From Acanthosepion esculentum (lineage: Eukaryota > Mollusca > Cephalopoda > Sepiida > Sepiidae): a stretch of 64,000 bases of DNA. The position numbers and the translations under genes were made by a program. Below, piece after piece: positions 51,431-61,666 of this stretch. The DNA lies in the NCBI GenBank assembly GCA_964036315.1, contig OZ038500.1:57047745-57111744 (forward strand), read 5' to 3'. A model generated the notes under the pieces. It was not told the origin of the DNA. It made no database searches and worked only from the letters and a program-made list of their open reading frames with translations. Every line of letters starts with the position of its first letter. Within the stretch, counting starts at the first letter, position 1.

Positions 51431-51660
51431 CCTAAATGTACATAGTCTAGCACAACACAGTAAACCATCCCCCTAGCAACAGACCTATCAATTGATTCAA
51501 TATAATCATATCAATTTATGCCAGCGGAAAACCTTAACCAGAGAGGGTGTAACGAGACGCTCTCCTGGATGCTGGCTTCCTCCGTGCTGATGGAAAGTAA
51601 AACATATTTTCTCAGATGATAAAAAGAGTAGATTCATTTATATGTCATTAAAATTAAGAA
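51431..51660 (-). pseudogene. Possible LINE-A internal fragment
   Basis: TAGCACAACACAGTAAACCA and CTAGCAACAGACCTATCAAT resemble the reversed RTxRAVxR-type codons of the 52.9-kb copy (CTAGCATGGCACAGTGAACT, AGCAGACCTAGCAAATGA). GAACCAGCxCTCCTGGA sequences follow. Diverged and without the 3' part. Confidence 0.45.
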
Positions 51661-51673
51661 GCCCCCTTTTTTT

Positions 51674-52020
51674 TACGCATTTCACCCCAAGCAAGGCGGG
51701 AGTGCCACTAGCACGCAAGGGGTTACAGAGAGTGAGAGCAAGAGTAAAGAGGAGTATTTGAGGAAAGGATAAAGAGAAACAGGGGGAACTAGATCATGGA
51801 GTCAAAAGATGTCGATTGACATCTGAATATTTGAAGATTATAGCCACCAGCGAAGCAAGTAAGAGGAAGGGAAGTGCGAGGGAAGAAGCTGTTGGAGTAG
51901 AAGAGACTGCTACATTCAACCGTTTCGACAGTGAAAGTATGGGACCGAGATGCCAACCTAGTAGCGCGCTTAAATTCATGCAGCTTGGGAACCAACGGAA
52001 GTAGCTCGTCGGAGCAGTTG
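51674..52020 (-). pseudogene. LINE-A 3' end, cut by a TA repeat
   Basis: Reversed 3' signature TTTCACCCCAAGCAAGGCGG at 51680, GTGCCACTAGCACGCAAGGG, then minus-sense MVPKLHEFKRATRLASRSHT, FTVETVECSSLFYSNSFFPR and LTCFAGGYNLQIF (51995-51789). It breaks at a TA-rich block at 52028. Confidence 0.7.
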
Positions 52021-52027
52021 CCGTGAA

Positions 52028-52038
52028 AATATATATAT

Positions 52039-52081
<43 letters not shown>
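52028..52081. repeat. (TA)n microsatellite, interrupted
   Basis: TA units with a TAAAA break at 52038. Confidence 0.9.
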
Positions 52082-52085
<4 letters not shown>

Positions 52086-52339
52086 GTAGAGCTAGAAATG
52101 CTATCAATCAGTGGAAGTTTGAAAGAAAGGACATTTAAAGCAAGTAATCTTTGCAACAACGTGCTCCGATATCAGAGATAGAGCATTGATAGAATTAATA
52201 CAAATAAAATGTGTCTCTTAGTTGACTGAGTTTATATTCAGCACCTCAACTCATTAGTTTCGTAAACCGACATTTTCGTAGTGGTTCAGTCCATTCGACA
52301 GGAGCTTTCAGGTATTGACTGTGGATTTTCTTAGTTTTA
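52082..52339. other. Short spacer between LINE-A copies
   Basis: No recognised content; a 121-codon reverse ORF crosses the TA repeat and is not a gene. Confidence 0.3.
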
Positions 52340-53154
52340 ATTATTTCACTCCAAGTCAACAACGCTACTAAGATGTAGAGAGTTACTGAGTGTGAAATTG
52401 TATAGGAACAAAAATCATTATTACGGAGCAAGAAAATAAAAGAACAAAAATTAAGAAGACAGAAAATAACGATTGACATAGAATTTAAATATTTGAAGAT
52501 CAAATTTGACTTCAAAGAAAAAAGACGGAAGAGAGTTCCACAAGCGAGAAGTGCGAGAGAAGAAATTTTTAGCACAGAACTTACAGTAACATGTAGCTAT
52601 TTCAACTGTAAAATGATGAGACCTTGTTGCTAATGTAGTACTGTGCTTAAATTCATAAAGTCTAGTTACGATCGATGGAAATTCATCAGAACAATTACCA
52701 TGAATGTATTTATAGAAAAGATACAGTGAATCTACATGATGACATTTAAAAAGTGACAGAAGCTAAGATGCTAGATCATGACGAATAACATTGCAGATTC
52801 TTGTTGTGATTTTATCAAGGATATCAAAATATATAGCAGAAACACCAGACCATATGTAGCAGAAATATTCTAAGCATGGAAAAATGGTTGGCTTATAAAT
52901 ATGTAAGTTAGATTTGGGTGAGAAAAATGTCTAGCATGGCACAGTGAACTGATATTCCAAGCAGCAGACCTAGCAAATGATACAATATAATGTTTCCACT
53001 TCATGGCAGCGGAAAGTGTTTAACCCATGAGACGCAATGTATCATTTTCCTGGAGGTTAGCATCAGCCAGGCTGATCAAAGGCAAAAAGGGTTCGCTGAA
53101 ACAATTACTTGAAAAGCAGTTTTGTTCTGGAGGTGTTACTATTAAGAATCAGGC
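52340..53154 (-). pseudogene. LINE-A 3' half of a longer copy
   Basis: Reversed 3' signature TATTTCACTCCAAGTCAACAAC at 52344. Then, on minus, decayed forms of the C-terminal region (SSTTLITRAYxxSV-like to 52680, LFYKYIHGN near 52710, ICYMVWCFCYIF near 52850), and at 52920-52985 the reversed CTAGCATGGCACAGTGAACT, TTCCAAGCAGCAGACCTAGC. It continues, after a SINE-B insertion, into the RT domain at 53466-54170. Confidence 0.6.
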
Positions 53155-53465
53155 AGTTATGTGCCATGTGTGATACACGCTTCGGCGATCACGTATCTTT
53201 CGATACATGAGTGACGAGGCAGATTTTTTCCCGCAGTAGGTTGCTATTTCTTTTTGCGGTTGACCAGTTGCTATCCATGACTATAGAAGCTGGGTGGAGT
53301 AATGGATAGCGGATCGGATTGAGGAATCGCAGAGCCGAGTTCGAATTCCAATCGGATTCATTAAATTTACTTAGGTGCTGATAAAAAAAAATTCTGCCTC
53401 GTCAGTCATGTATCAAAAGATACATGATCGGCTAAGCGTTTATCAGGCATGGCGCATAACTGACT
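53155..53465. mobile_element. SINE-B inverted pair inside LINE-A
   Basis: Left part (53155-53280, minus): tail GCGATCACGTATCTTTCGAT, ACATGAGTGACGAGGCAG, then TTTGCGGTTGACCAGTTGC. Right part (53281-53465, plus): tRNA-like head GGGTGGAGTAATGGATAGCG and GAGCCGAGTTCGAATTCC, then tail CCTCGTCAGTCATGTATCAA with the hairpin CATGTATC/GATACATG. The inverted tails flank one head. No 5S part is present. Confidence 0.6.
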
Positions 53466-54170
53466 GATTATTAAGAAGACATTCCTTGCCTCGGTTAACA
53501 ACATAATATTTTATATCAGCTGTCAATTTGACCTCATCAAACCGATCAGACTTACTGTTAAGACAGGAATAACTGGATGTGTCATCAGCATAGATACCAA
53601 TTTGAGGACTGATGCCATCAAGAATATCTGCGATGAAAATCTGGAACAATGTAGTTTCAAGGATAGAGCCCTGGGAAACACCTGCATTAATATAAAAATA
53701 TCTGCAAGACTAGTTGCGATTCACGATTTGATAAGAAAGTCAGAATCAGTTCAAATATATGTACATACATACCTTTCAATTTGTGAAGAATGCCAAACCC
53801 TGTCAAATATCTTTGAGATATCCAAAGCAACAACCCCGGCATCACTATTTTTAATTAATGCTTGATAAACTCTTTCAGGAATAATTGTTAATACCTCACC
53901 AATTGATCTTGAGAAGTGGAAGTGATATTGCTTATCTGAAAGAAGAACGTGCTAGGTGAATCGCTTAACCAATGACCAGTGCCTCTAGTACTTAGCCAAA
54001 AAATGGTATATGACTAATAGGCCGATAGTTCGAGGACGGTTCTTAAAGATTGCAACTACAGAAGAGGATTTCCAACAATCAGGAAAACAAGAAGCAGCAA
54101 GGAATTTATTGGAGAGTTAAGAGACAACAGGAAAAAATATTAAAACAAAATGGGTTTCCTCTTCTGCGGG
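53466..54170 (-). pseudogene. LINE-A reverse transcriptase palm domain
   Basis: Minus-strand frames: HFHFSRSIGEVLTIIPERVY, QALIKNSDAGVVALDISKIF, DRVWHSS (RT motif A, D..KIFDRV); GVSQGSILETTLFQIFIADI (motif B, GxPQGSxLxPxLFxxFIxDL); GISPQIGIYADDTSSYSCL (motif C, YADD, about 53600-53550). This is the clearest active-site region of the family and resembles jockey-clade elements. Frameshifts between the motifs mean it is inactive. Confidence 0.8.
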
Positions 54171-54710
54171 AAGAATACGTTACACGAAGATCCTCAAATC
54201 GCAAATGAAGTTCTTGTTTCGTGAATCAAAATTTTCTAACCTGCCTCTTTTTTCTTTTTTTTTTTTTTTTTAACTGAAATCAAAACCTGACTGGAGCGGA
54301 GGAGAGATATGAACTCTTCTTAGGCATTAGGCGGTTCCTGCAAAGTTTTGCTTGGCATAAAGACAAATAGTATTTTGGGGTTAGCAAAAATATTCTTTTG
54401 TCATTTCTCAAAATGAAGATAGCTCGCCCCGTAAAACAACATTTGATATTCTCTCTTTTAATCCAGCTCGAGTGAGCACGATGCACCTCTCGCCATATTT
54501 CAAAATTGTGTTTTTGTTCTTTCTAGCAGAGTAAACAAAAATCGATCCGGCCTTTCTAGCCAAGAATCATTAAGTTATTTAAGCTAACTAAGAATAAAGA
54601 TTTGTCAGGGATATTTTGTTCGCTCATTGGTTAAGCTAAATGAATGGGAAATTTTCATACTCTTTAGGCCGTTGTTAATCAATATATCCCTTCAGCAAGG
54701 GTGTAAAATA
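54171..54710. other. No recognised gene or repeat
   Basis: T run at 54253-54271. A 68-codon reverse ORF is unremarkable. Could hold further 5' LINE-A sequence too decayed to read. Confidence 0.3.
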
Positions 54711-54714
54711 TCTA

Positions 54715-54738
54715 CTATATATATATAAAGTAAACAAG

Positions 54739-54776
<38 letters not shown>

Positions 54777-54868
54777 AACAAGTTCAATATCAATATATAT
54801 GTACATATATAAAAACAAGTTCAATATATATATATATATATATATATATGCATATAAATAAATGCGTT

Positions 54869-54939
<71 letters not shown>

Positions 54940-54952
54940 TATAATATTTAAA
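54715..54952. repeat. Compound TA-rich repeat with ACAAGTTCAATAT spacers
   Basis: TA blocks are separated by near-repeats AAACAAGTT(CAAT)ATAT at 54728, 54777, 54813 and AAATGCGTTCAATATA at 54862. This is a higher-order arrangement of TA arrays. Confidence 0.85.
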
Positions 54953-56285
54953 AAAATATGATTCCTTCGCTACATAAGAGTTCTCATGTTTCAAAAGCGA
55001 GAGCCGAGACCCTCAATATAATTTTTTAAATTAAGTTGAATTAAGGTGTCTGGTCTCGCTTCCACGTCAAGCGAGAATTTGGGAATAAGCTATCTTGTGG
55101 TTTGCGCGTGTTTATAAGTATGGTCTCTTGCAACATTAGTTACTATGGAAACAGCTAGGGTCGGCCATATTGGATAGGTGGTCGAAGACTTAAGAATTAA
55201 TTTTTATCTACACACCAGTCCCCTTCGGAAAGTTTATGTCAGGTTATGTTGGGGTCCCTATTTCAAGTCTGATAGTAGCGGTCGCCGTCTAGTTGGTCTA
55301 AAAAGGCATTTTATGGCCTTGCGGCAGGTCGTTAAGTGTCGAGAGTATTCTGTTTCATTATTATCTGTCTATTAATCTCTTCATTTATTTGTTTATTCAA
55401 ATGGCTATTTCTTTCACAAACGTGTTGAAATGGATTACAATTTGTTTTTTTTGACGAGTTCACAAAGGGTTTTTCTATTTAATGATTAGGCTGAGCTTTT
55501 AAGGCTTTTATTAAACTATAGAATTTATTTGTTTATATGTTGTTGTTTTTTTTGTTTTTTGTTGTTAATTATTTAATGCGAAAATTTGTTGATGTCGGCA
55601 AAAAACCGTTATTATTATTTTAACACCATGTTCGATTGGCTGTTATTTGCGTCAGGTAATGATTGAGTTAGCTGCAACAGCTTTAAGCAGCGTACACCAA
55701 AACGAGTTAACGACAACAGAAGTGCCCATTCATTGACTGTTTTCGAAATTCACCATTTCCTCTGTTTTCGCTTTGGTAAGCAGTCGAGGTATACGTGTCA
55801 CATTAGGGAAACATGAACCTTGTCTGACATTTATGTGTTCCTTTTGTATATGGATTGATGAAAAAGCCACTTAAACGTTTGAGGCATGAGAAAGAAGGAA
55901 ACGAAACGGAAATTTAGTCCGCCGTTTTGATGAGATCGTCTAAGAAGGTGAATTAATGCTGTCTACATTCAAGTGGGTTCTAAAAAGAAACAAAGAAGAA
56001 GAAAAAGCCAAGGATTCGTATCGGGTATAGAATCGAATGGAACGGTTTTGTTTCGCCAAATTTCTGAGGTTATGCAATATTTAGTGAACCAAATTGATAA
56101 GATTCTTTGAATCTGAGATACGCTTCAAGAAAGAGAGAGATAATGAAAGACAGAGAGAAAGAATGAAAGCAAGAAAGACAAATATGTTAAGGAAAGACGG
56201 GAGGAAAAGAAGAAAAATGAAAGATGGAAACAGGAAAGGAAAGAAAACAGCGAATGAGAAGAAATGATCAATGGAGTAAGGAAAG

Positions 56286-56287
<2 letters not shown>
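54953..56287. other. Largest stretch without recognised repeats; possible regulatory or exonic sequence
   Basis: 55000-55380 is less AT-rich than its surroundings. It contains GTTACTATGGAAAC (55137-55150), close to an RFX X-box (GTTRCCATGGYAAC), and CCATATTGG (55166-55174), a CArG/SRF-like or YY1-like site. A 65-codon frame begins at 55178 just after them. No protein family was recognised and no splice chain is established. 56090-56280 is purine-rich. This is the best place in the window for unannotated host sequence, but evidence is thin. Confidence 0.3.
55137..55174 (+). promoter_or_regulatory. Possible X-box and CArG-like sites
   Basis: GTTACTATGGAAAC has the inverted half-site layout bound by RFX factors, with two changes from consensus. 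CCATATTGG, 15 bp further on, is a CArG-like core. Both could be chance. Confidence 0.25.

Positions 56288-56345
<58 letters not shown>
56288..56345. repeat. (TA)n microsatellite
   Basis: About 29 TA units. Confidence 0.95.
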
Positions 56346-56348
<3 letters not shown>

Positions 56349-56361
56349 ACTTTAAACGATA

Positions 56362-56585
56362 TTTTAGTGGATAACCATATTTGAGTAGACGCTCTGTTTA
56401 TTTATTAAACATTATATTTATTTATTTTCGTTTAGCGGCTTGAATGTTCGAGAAATCTTATTAGAGAAAAATATGCGCTCTTCGGCGGGATTCAAACCTG
56501 CGTTCTTCTAGGAGAAACCTTCATTAGATCTGATGTACTTTCACCTCTCGGCTACCGAGTGCTTCGATGACCAAGCAGAGCTGAA
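56362..56585 (-). mobile_element. tRNA-Ser/Leu-like SINE, copy 1
   Basis: Minus strand from 56585: CTTGGTCATCGAAGCACTCG, GTAGCCGAGAGGTGAAAGTA (A-box region, like TAGCCGAGxGGTxAAxG of class II tRNAs), a long variable-arm-like stretch, CGCAGGTTTGAATCCCGCCG (B-box), then AAGAGCGCATATTTTTCTCT and an AT-rich body. The large variable arm suggests a tRNA-Ser or -Leu ancestor. Confidence 0.65.
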
Positions 56586-56689
56586 TAATCCCTTTAAACA
56601 CAGATTTTTCTCCGATTCTTGCAATATACTTTATCTGCCCAGTTTCATATCCTAAAGTAAACAAAGCAATTAGTAAAGAAAGGGAATCG

Positions 56690-56765
56690 ATTTTTTTATT
56701 AATCCGACAGATCTGACGTGCTCTGATCTCTCAGCTACAGAGCAATGGTTTTTCAAGTCCAAAGA
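56690..56765 (-). mobile_element. tRNA-Ser/Leu-like SINE, head fragment
   Basis: Minus strand: CCATTGCTCTGTAGCTGAGA, GATCAGAGCACGTCAGATCT. Only the A-box half is present. It sits between the inverted full copies. Confidence 0.5.
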
Positions 56766-56799
56766 AAAAATTGTTTTTAAAGGCACCATTCAAACTTCG

Positions 56800-57020
56800 T
56801 TTGGTGATTGACGCACTCTGTAGCCGAGTGATAAAAGCACATCAGATTTAATGTCGTTTTACTTAGGACCACGCAGGTTCGAATCCTTCCGAAGAGCGCA
56901 AATTTTACTCTAACAAGATTTTTCGAATACGCAGGCGGCTAGATAAATACATATACTCTTTAATAAATAAACGCAGTTTCTACTCAAATACGAGTATCCA
57001 CTAAAAATTTCAAGTAAATA
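56800..57020 (+). mobile_element. tRNA-Ser/Leu-like SINE, copy 2 (inverted to copy 1)
   Basis: GACGCACTCTGTAGCCGAGT, GATAAAAGCACATCAGATTT, ACGCAGGTTCGAATCCTTCC, GAAGAGCGCAAATTTTACTC, TTTAATAAATAAACGCAGTT, CTACTCAAATACGAGTATCC: the same order as copy 1 on the opposite strand, over about 215 bp. Confidence 0.65.
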
Positions 57021-57056
57021 ATAATAATTATGTCGGATTAATACAAAATACATCCC

Positions 57057-57059
<3 letters not shown>

Positions 57060-57098
<39 letters not shown>
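57060..57098. repeat. (TA)n microsatellite
   Basis: About 19 TA units directly before a family-D copy. Confidence 0.95.
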
Positions 57099-57103
<5 letters not shown>

Positions 57104-57432
57104 TTGGGTATGACGATAAACTACATCCAGACTCAAGGCCTCTAAACTGGAGGTTTTCCGGAGCTTGGAAACACTGTTGTTCCCAAGTCCACCCTGAACC
57201 GAGGTGGTAGCACCTGTTCGCTCCACAGCTATAGGCTAATAGGGAGACCCCCAAACAAAAACAATCACTATGAAAGTATAAAATTATACATTTTTATCGT
57301 AAAAATGCCAGCAATTCATTTTCATGGTAAAATATAATTACCAGCAATATATTTCTGTAAATGAAATTAGTAATGCTACCCCCAAAATTATATTTAGGCA
57401 TTAAGGAATTGATATGCCGCAAAAAAAAACAA
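57099..57432 (-). repeat. Family-D dispersed repeat, copy 8
   Basis: CCGTCTTGGGTATGACGATA, GGCCTCTAAACTGGAGGTTT, GGTGGTAGCACCTGTTCGCT, CACTATGAAAGTATAAAATT, ATGCCAGCAATTCATTTTCA and GGAATTGATATGCCGCAAAA. Confidence 0.7.
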
Positions 57433-57441
57433 GTAAAAGCA

Positions 57442-57443
<2 letters not shown>

Positions 57444-57494
<51 letters not shown>

Positions 57495-57543
57495 AAGTAA
57501 AAGGATATATATATATATATCTCTATATATCCTTTTACTTTGT

Positions 57544-57581
<38 letters not shown>

Positions 57582-57630
57582 AAGTAAAAGGATATATATA
57601 TATATATCTATATATATCCTTTTACTTTGT

Positions 57631-57674
<44 letters not shown>

Positions 57675-57721
57675 AAGTAAAAGGATATATATATATATCT
57701 ATATATATCCTTTTACTTTGT

Positions 57722-57765
<44 letters not shown>

Positions 57766-57774
57766 TTTAACTTT

Positions 57775-57825
<51 letters not shown>
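57444..57825. repeat. TA-rich array carrying three palindromic AAACAAAGTAAAAGG modules
   Basis: Modules at 57489-57546, 57576-57633 and 57669-57724 each have AAAACAAAGTAAAAGGATAT on the left and ATATCCTTTTACTTTGTTTT on the right, around a short TA/CT centre, with (TA)n between modules. A fourth half-module (TATCCTTTAACTTTC) lies at 57761. The 166-codon ORF here reads as Tyr-Ile runs and is rejected. Confidence 0.9.
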
Positions 57826-57827
<2 letters not shown>

Positions 57828-58812
57828 CGAGAGTAACCAATCACGTTCTATTGTGAATTGATTTAAAAAATGTATTTTGGCTTTTCTCTATGGGAGAAAA
57901 TTCGTCTCCTCCAAAACAAGAAAACGTGAATAAATATTCTGGACGTATGTCTCTCTAAATATAATTTAGCAACGAAAGTTAAAGCTGGAATTGACCAAAT
58001 TTCCGAAAGCGAAAGTCTATAAAACTTTAATAAGATATTTTGTCTACAGAACCAATTGAAAATTCCAGTTCTGTAGCCTTCTTATCAGTACCGTAATCAA
58101 AATAATTGTAGAAAACATTTTTTGCCTTTTTCGGATTCATACGATTTTCTGGTCAGAGAAGTAGGTAATATTTTAAGATATTTAATGTTCTTATCTCGTA
58201 GGAAATCTCTTAAAGTTTACAATGCAGAAAATCGCCTTACAAATGGAGTCTTGATGCAGAGGAGGCATTTTGGAAAAGAAATGTCATACAAGGTTTTAAC
58301 ATCATTCGCGATCTATATCCTACGTGGATGGTCGAATAGTTGTACATGCAATCGTTCGATTGAGAAAAATGAGAAATCTAAAATTAGAGTAAATTGTCGA
58401 TATTTTATGTCCAGTTCGCCTGACTGTGCATCAAAAGGCGATCGAATAAAGAATATTAGAGACGAAGTTAGAATAAAATAAATGATTAGAATTCTAAGAC
58501 CTGAAATCGTAGAAAATTTGTAAAAAAAGCAGACGATATTTCGAGACTACAATAAAAAAAGAAAAAGATTCTCTTACAAGAAATAGTGAAATATTTAAGA
58601 GTTTGGTCCAGTTGTAATAACGGGGGTGATTGTTTTCCGACAGCTTTGCAATCATACATGAGAAAACTAATGTAAATGTCCAGAAAAAAAAGCATAGAAT
58701 TTAAGACACGAGGAAAAAATCTTTACTAATTTTTCGCTATATGATTCTCCTTAATGGTTCCTGTGAAAGTTACTTTCATGAGAGAGAGCTGTTAATTGGT
58801 GCTACTATAAAA
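57826..58812. other. No recognised gene
   Basis: A 119-codon ORF at 58122-58481 (+) is the longest non-repetitive frame here but matches no family known to me and has no supporting signals. The rest is AT-rich. Confidence 0.3.
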
Positions 58813-58814
58813 TG

Positions 58815-59475
58815 ATATCTACCATCCATTTTCTACTATAGTATGATATCTACCATCCATTTTCTACTATAGTATCTATATCGCCCATTTTCTACTATAG
58901 TGTGATATCTGCCATCCATTTCCTATTATAGTATGATATCTACCGTCCATTTTATACTATAGTGGGATATCTACCATCCATTTTATACTATAGTATGATA
59001 TCTACCATCCATTTTCTACTATAGTATGTCTACCGTCCATTTTCTACTAAAGTATATCTAGTTTATTTTATACTATAGTATGATATCTACCATCCATTTT
59101 CTACTATAGTATCTATATCGCCCATTTTCTACTATAGTGTTATATCTGTCATCCATTTCCTATTATAGTATGATATCTACCGTCCATTTTTATACTATAG
59201 TGTGATATCTACCATCCATGTTATACTATAGTATGATATCTACCATACATTTTCTACTATAGTATATCTACTATTTATTTTCTGCTATAGTACGATATCT
59301 GTCATCCATTTTCTACTGTAGTATAACTATAGTCCATTTTCTACCATAGTATAATATCTACCATCCATTTTCTACTGTAGTATATCAATAGTCCATTTTC
59401 TACTATAGTGTGATATCTACCATCCATTTTCTACTATATCGTCATATCTGCTATTCATTTTCTATTATGGTATGA
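58815..59475 (+). repeat. Minisatellite, about 21 units of 31 bp (with shorter variants)
   Basis: Consensus unit CTACTATAGTATGATATC then TACCATCCATTTT. A short variant (CTACTATAGTATCTATATCG CCCATTTT) recurs at about 58870 and 59105, so a block of several units seems duplicated. Each unit has the small palindrome CTATAG. Confidence 0.9.
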
Positions 59476-60038
59476 TATTTACCAATTATTGGAAGTATGA
59501 AATATGTTAAAACCGCTAAAGGAACATAATAAACAGTTTGTAGTGTAAATGTTATACCAGTCAGTTATAGTATTATTAGGTGACTTTCCAGTAAACATTT
59601 TATCTGGATTTCGTGAATAAAATAATATACTAATTTCAAACATTTTGTAATGGAATTACACAAACACATCCTTTCTAAATACAAATGAGTTAAATACCGC
59701 ACACTTTAGGTTAAAATAACACTGTATGTTGTTTGAGGAATTAATTACTGTAGGCCGGAAGTGGGTTGTTTGGCAGAGTGCATCGTCATTTACGGTAGGT
59801 CGCAAATGCCTCGATAGATATATTATTGTAGCACCTGATAATTTTATACTACGGTTCGCTAAATATAAGCCATGAAAAGTACAGTTAGAGGGCTCAGGAT
59901 GAACGTGTTGCATCATATTTGTGAAAGGGGAGGTCGTAACAAGGGAATTCCTTACGACCTCCTCTTTCACAAATATTATTTTCCAAAGATTATCAGGATA
60001 AGGAGGATAGATAAAAAAAATAACCTTTGATTTTTTTA
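59476..60038. other. No recognised gene; strong hairpin near the end
   Basis: A 141-codon reverse ORF (60081-59656) runs through a 23-bp-arm palindrome at 59917-59974 and into LINE-A 3' sequence. Parts of it (THFRPTVINSS, NRSIKLSGATII) look like a decayed repeat but were not assigned. Confidence 0.35.
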
Positions 60039-60470
60039 AGCAATTCACCCGAAGCAAAGCGGTAGTGCGACTAGTACGCAAGGGGCTACAGAGAATGTAA
60101 TTAAGGGAAAAGACTGGGTATAGGTGCGGGGTGGGGTGAGGAAAGAATCAAAAGAACAGAGGAGGATTAAAAAGAACGGGAATCAAGGCAACAAACAAAG
60201 TCGATGTAATTTTTGAAGATTATACTTATCAGGGAAGCAGTTAAGAGGAAGGGAATTTCAATGTCGGGAAGTGCGAAATAAAAAGCTGCTGGAGTAGAAG
60301 AGGCGGTTACATTTAACTGTTTCGACAGTAAAAGGGTGGGACCGAGACACCAAACTAGTAGCACGCTTAAATTCATGCACTCGGGGGGCACCAGTGAAAA
60401 TAGCTCGTCAGAGTAGATGCCATGAAAATATTTATAGAAAAGACAGAGGGAAGCCATATTACGTTGGAAT
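60039..60470 (-). pseudogene. LINE-A 3' end
   Basis: Reversed signature CAATTCACCCGAAGCAAAGC at 60043 and TACGCAAGGGGCTACAGAG. Minus-sense: MASLCLFYKYFHGIYSDELF, SLVPPECMNLSVLLVW (frame-shifted EFKRATRLA), and FAL-type remnants of YSNSFF. Confidence 0.65.
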
Positions 60471-61265
60471 TAGTTTAAACATTGTAGTGTTCAAGAAAGC
60501 ATCCATATGTAGCAGTTCTTGGAAATAATCTAAGTGGAGTTTTCTGTTTACATTTGGAATACGGAGGAAACGAGGCTGTTTCGATCCGTGGAAATAGAGG
60601 GTTGGTAATTTTATACTAAAGTTCAATAAATACAAGGTTCGAGCATCATTAAAGTTCTTGCGAAAATGCTTATAATGAATGTCGTGCGGGACATTAGTGA
60701 AAGACGAGGGTCCAAGAGGAAGACGGTGATTCAGCTCTGTGGAAATAGCATGGTGTGTCATAACTTTAAATGTCTAATCTCGCGTAACTAAAGGAATGGC
60801 GCATATGTGAATATTTACCATGGAAATAGTGATAAAAAGTGATAGACTTGCGTCCTTAGGAAACAGAAAGCTCAGTGGATAATAAATCTTCGAGAACTTT
60901 GAACTCTATCAAGGTGGGCAAGTGCAGATGAAGCAGTTTCAGTCTAGATATGGCAGCAATAATTCCTGGCTTTTTTTATGACAGAGGACGTCAAATAATT
61001 CGTGGAACGATAAAATGAACCGAATATTTTTTCCAGGACCATTTGGAAAGTATCGTATATATGAGATCCACATGAGATTTGGAATGAACGTGATCAAGTA
61101 AGAACTGTTATTACACGAGAAACCTTTTAGAAATATTACCTTATTAAATGCAAAAAGAAAAATGTGTACTTATTCCGAGCCAACAACAATGGCGGACGTC
61201 GATACAAAAGAAGAGCAATACTAATAAAAACATATTCTTCTGTAATCAATATCTGATCTTGTCAG
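60471..61265. other. Unassigned; possibly further LINE remnants on the minus strand
   Basis: A 100-codon reverse ORF at 60761-60459 and a decayed LFYHYFHGKYSH-like phrase near 60840 (minus) suggest another non-LTR relative overlapping LINE-A. No catalytic motif was found. 61010-61265 is unremarkable. Confidence 0.35.
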
Positions 61266-61593
61266 AAGAATATCTATATATATATATTTTTTTTAATATT
61301 GCAGTGTTTTATTAAGCACGATGAATATGTTGTTACAGAAAATGTATTTACTAATCTTTGTAAAGCCGTAGATAATACAGATCGTACTAAAGATAATCAG
61401 CGCCAAAACCGAGCAGAAGTGAGATGAGAGACCCGCTTAAAAACACATGCATTAATGGGATTAATTAATCCAATATTGTTTCTGTTTAATATAAGCGTTA
61501 TATTTCGTAGGGACACTTATTTGAGTAGACATTCCTGTATTCCAAACAGTGAAATTAACGTCACTCTGCCCAGATACATACTATATATACATG
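61266..61593. other. No recognised gene
   Basis: Short TA and T runs at 61271-61294; otherwise unassigned. Confidence 0.3.

Positions 61594-61661
<68 letters not shown>
61594..61661. repeat. (CG)n/(CA)n microsatellite
   Basis: Five CG/GC units then about 29 CA units. It abuts the left end of Tc1-like element F. Confidence 0.95.
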
Positions 61662-61663
<2 letters not shown>

Positions 61664-61666
61664 TAA

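Noticed and set aside
57361..57861. 166-codon ORF
   Set aside because: Alternating Tyr-Ile from (TA)n; the same applies to the ORFs over the TA blocks at 5.4, 13.8, 18.0, 19.0, 20.6, 49.8, 51.1 and 56.3 kb.
58122..58481. 119-codon ORF
   Set aside because: No recognisable domain, composition like the flanks, and no start or polyadenylation support; length is possible by chance in 64 kb.
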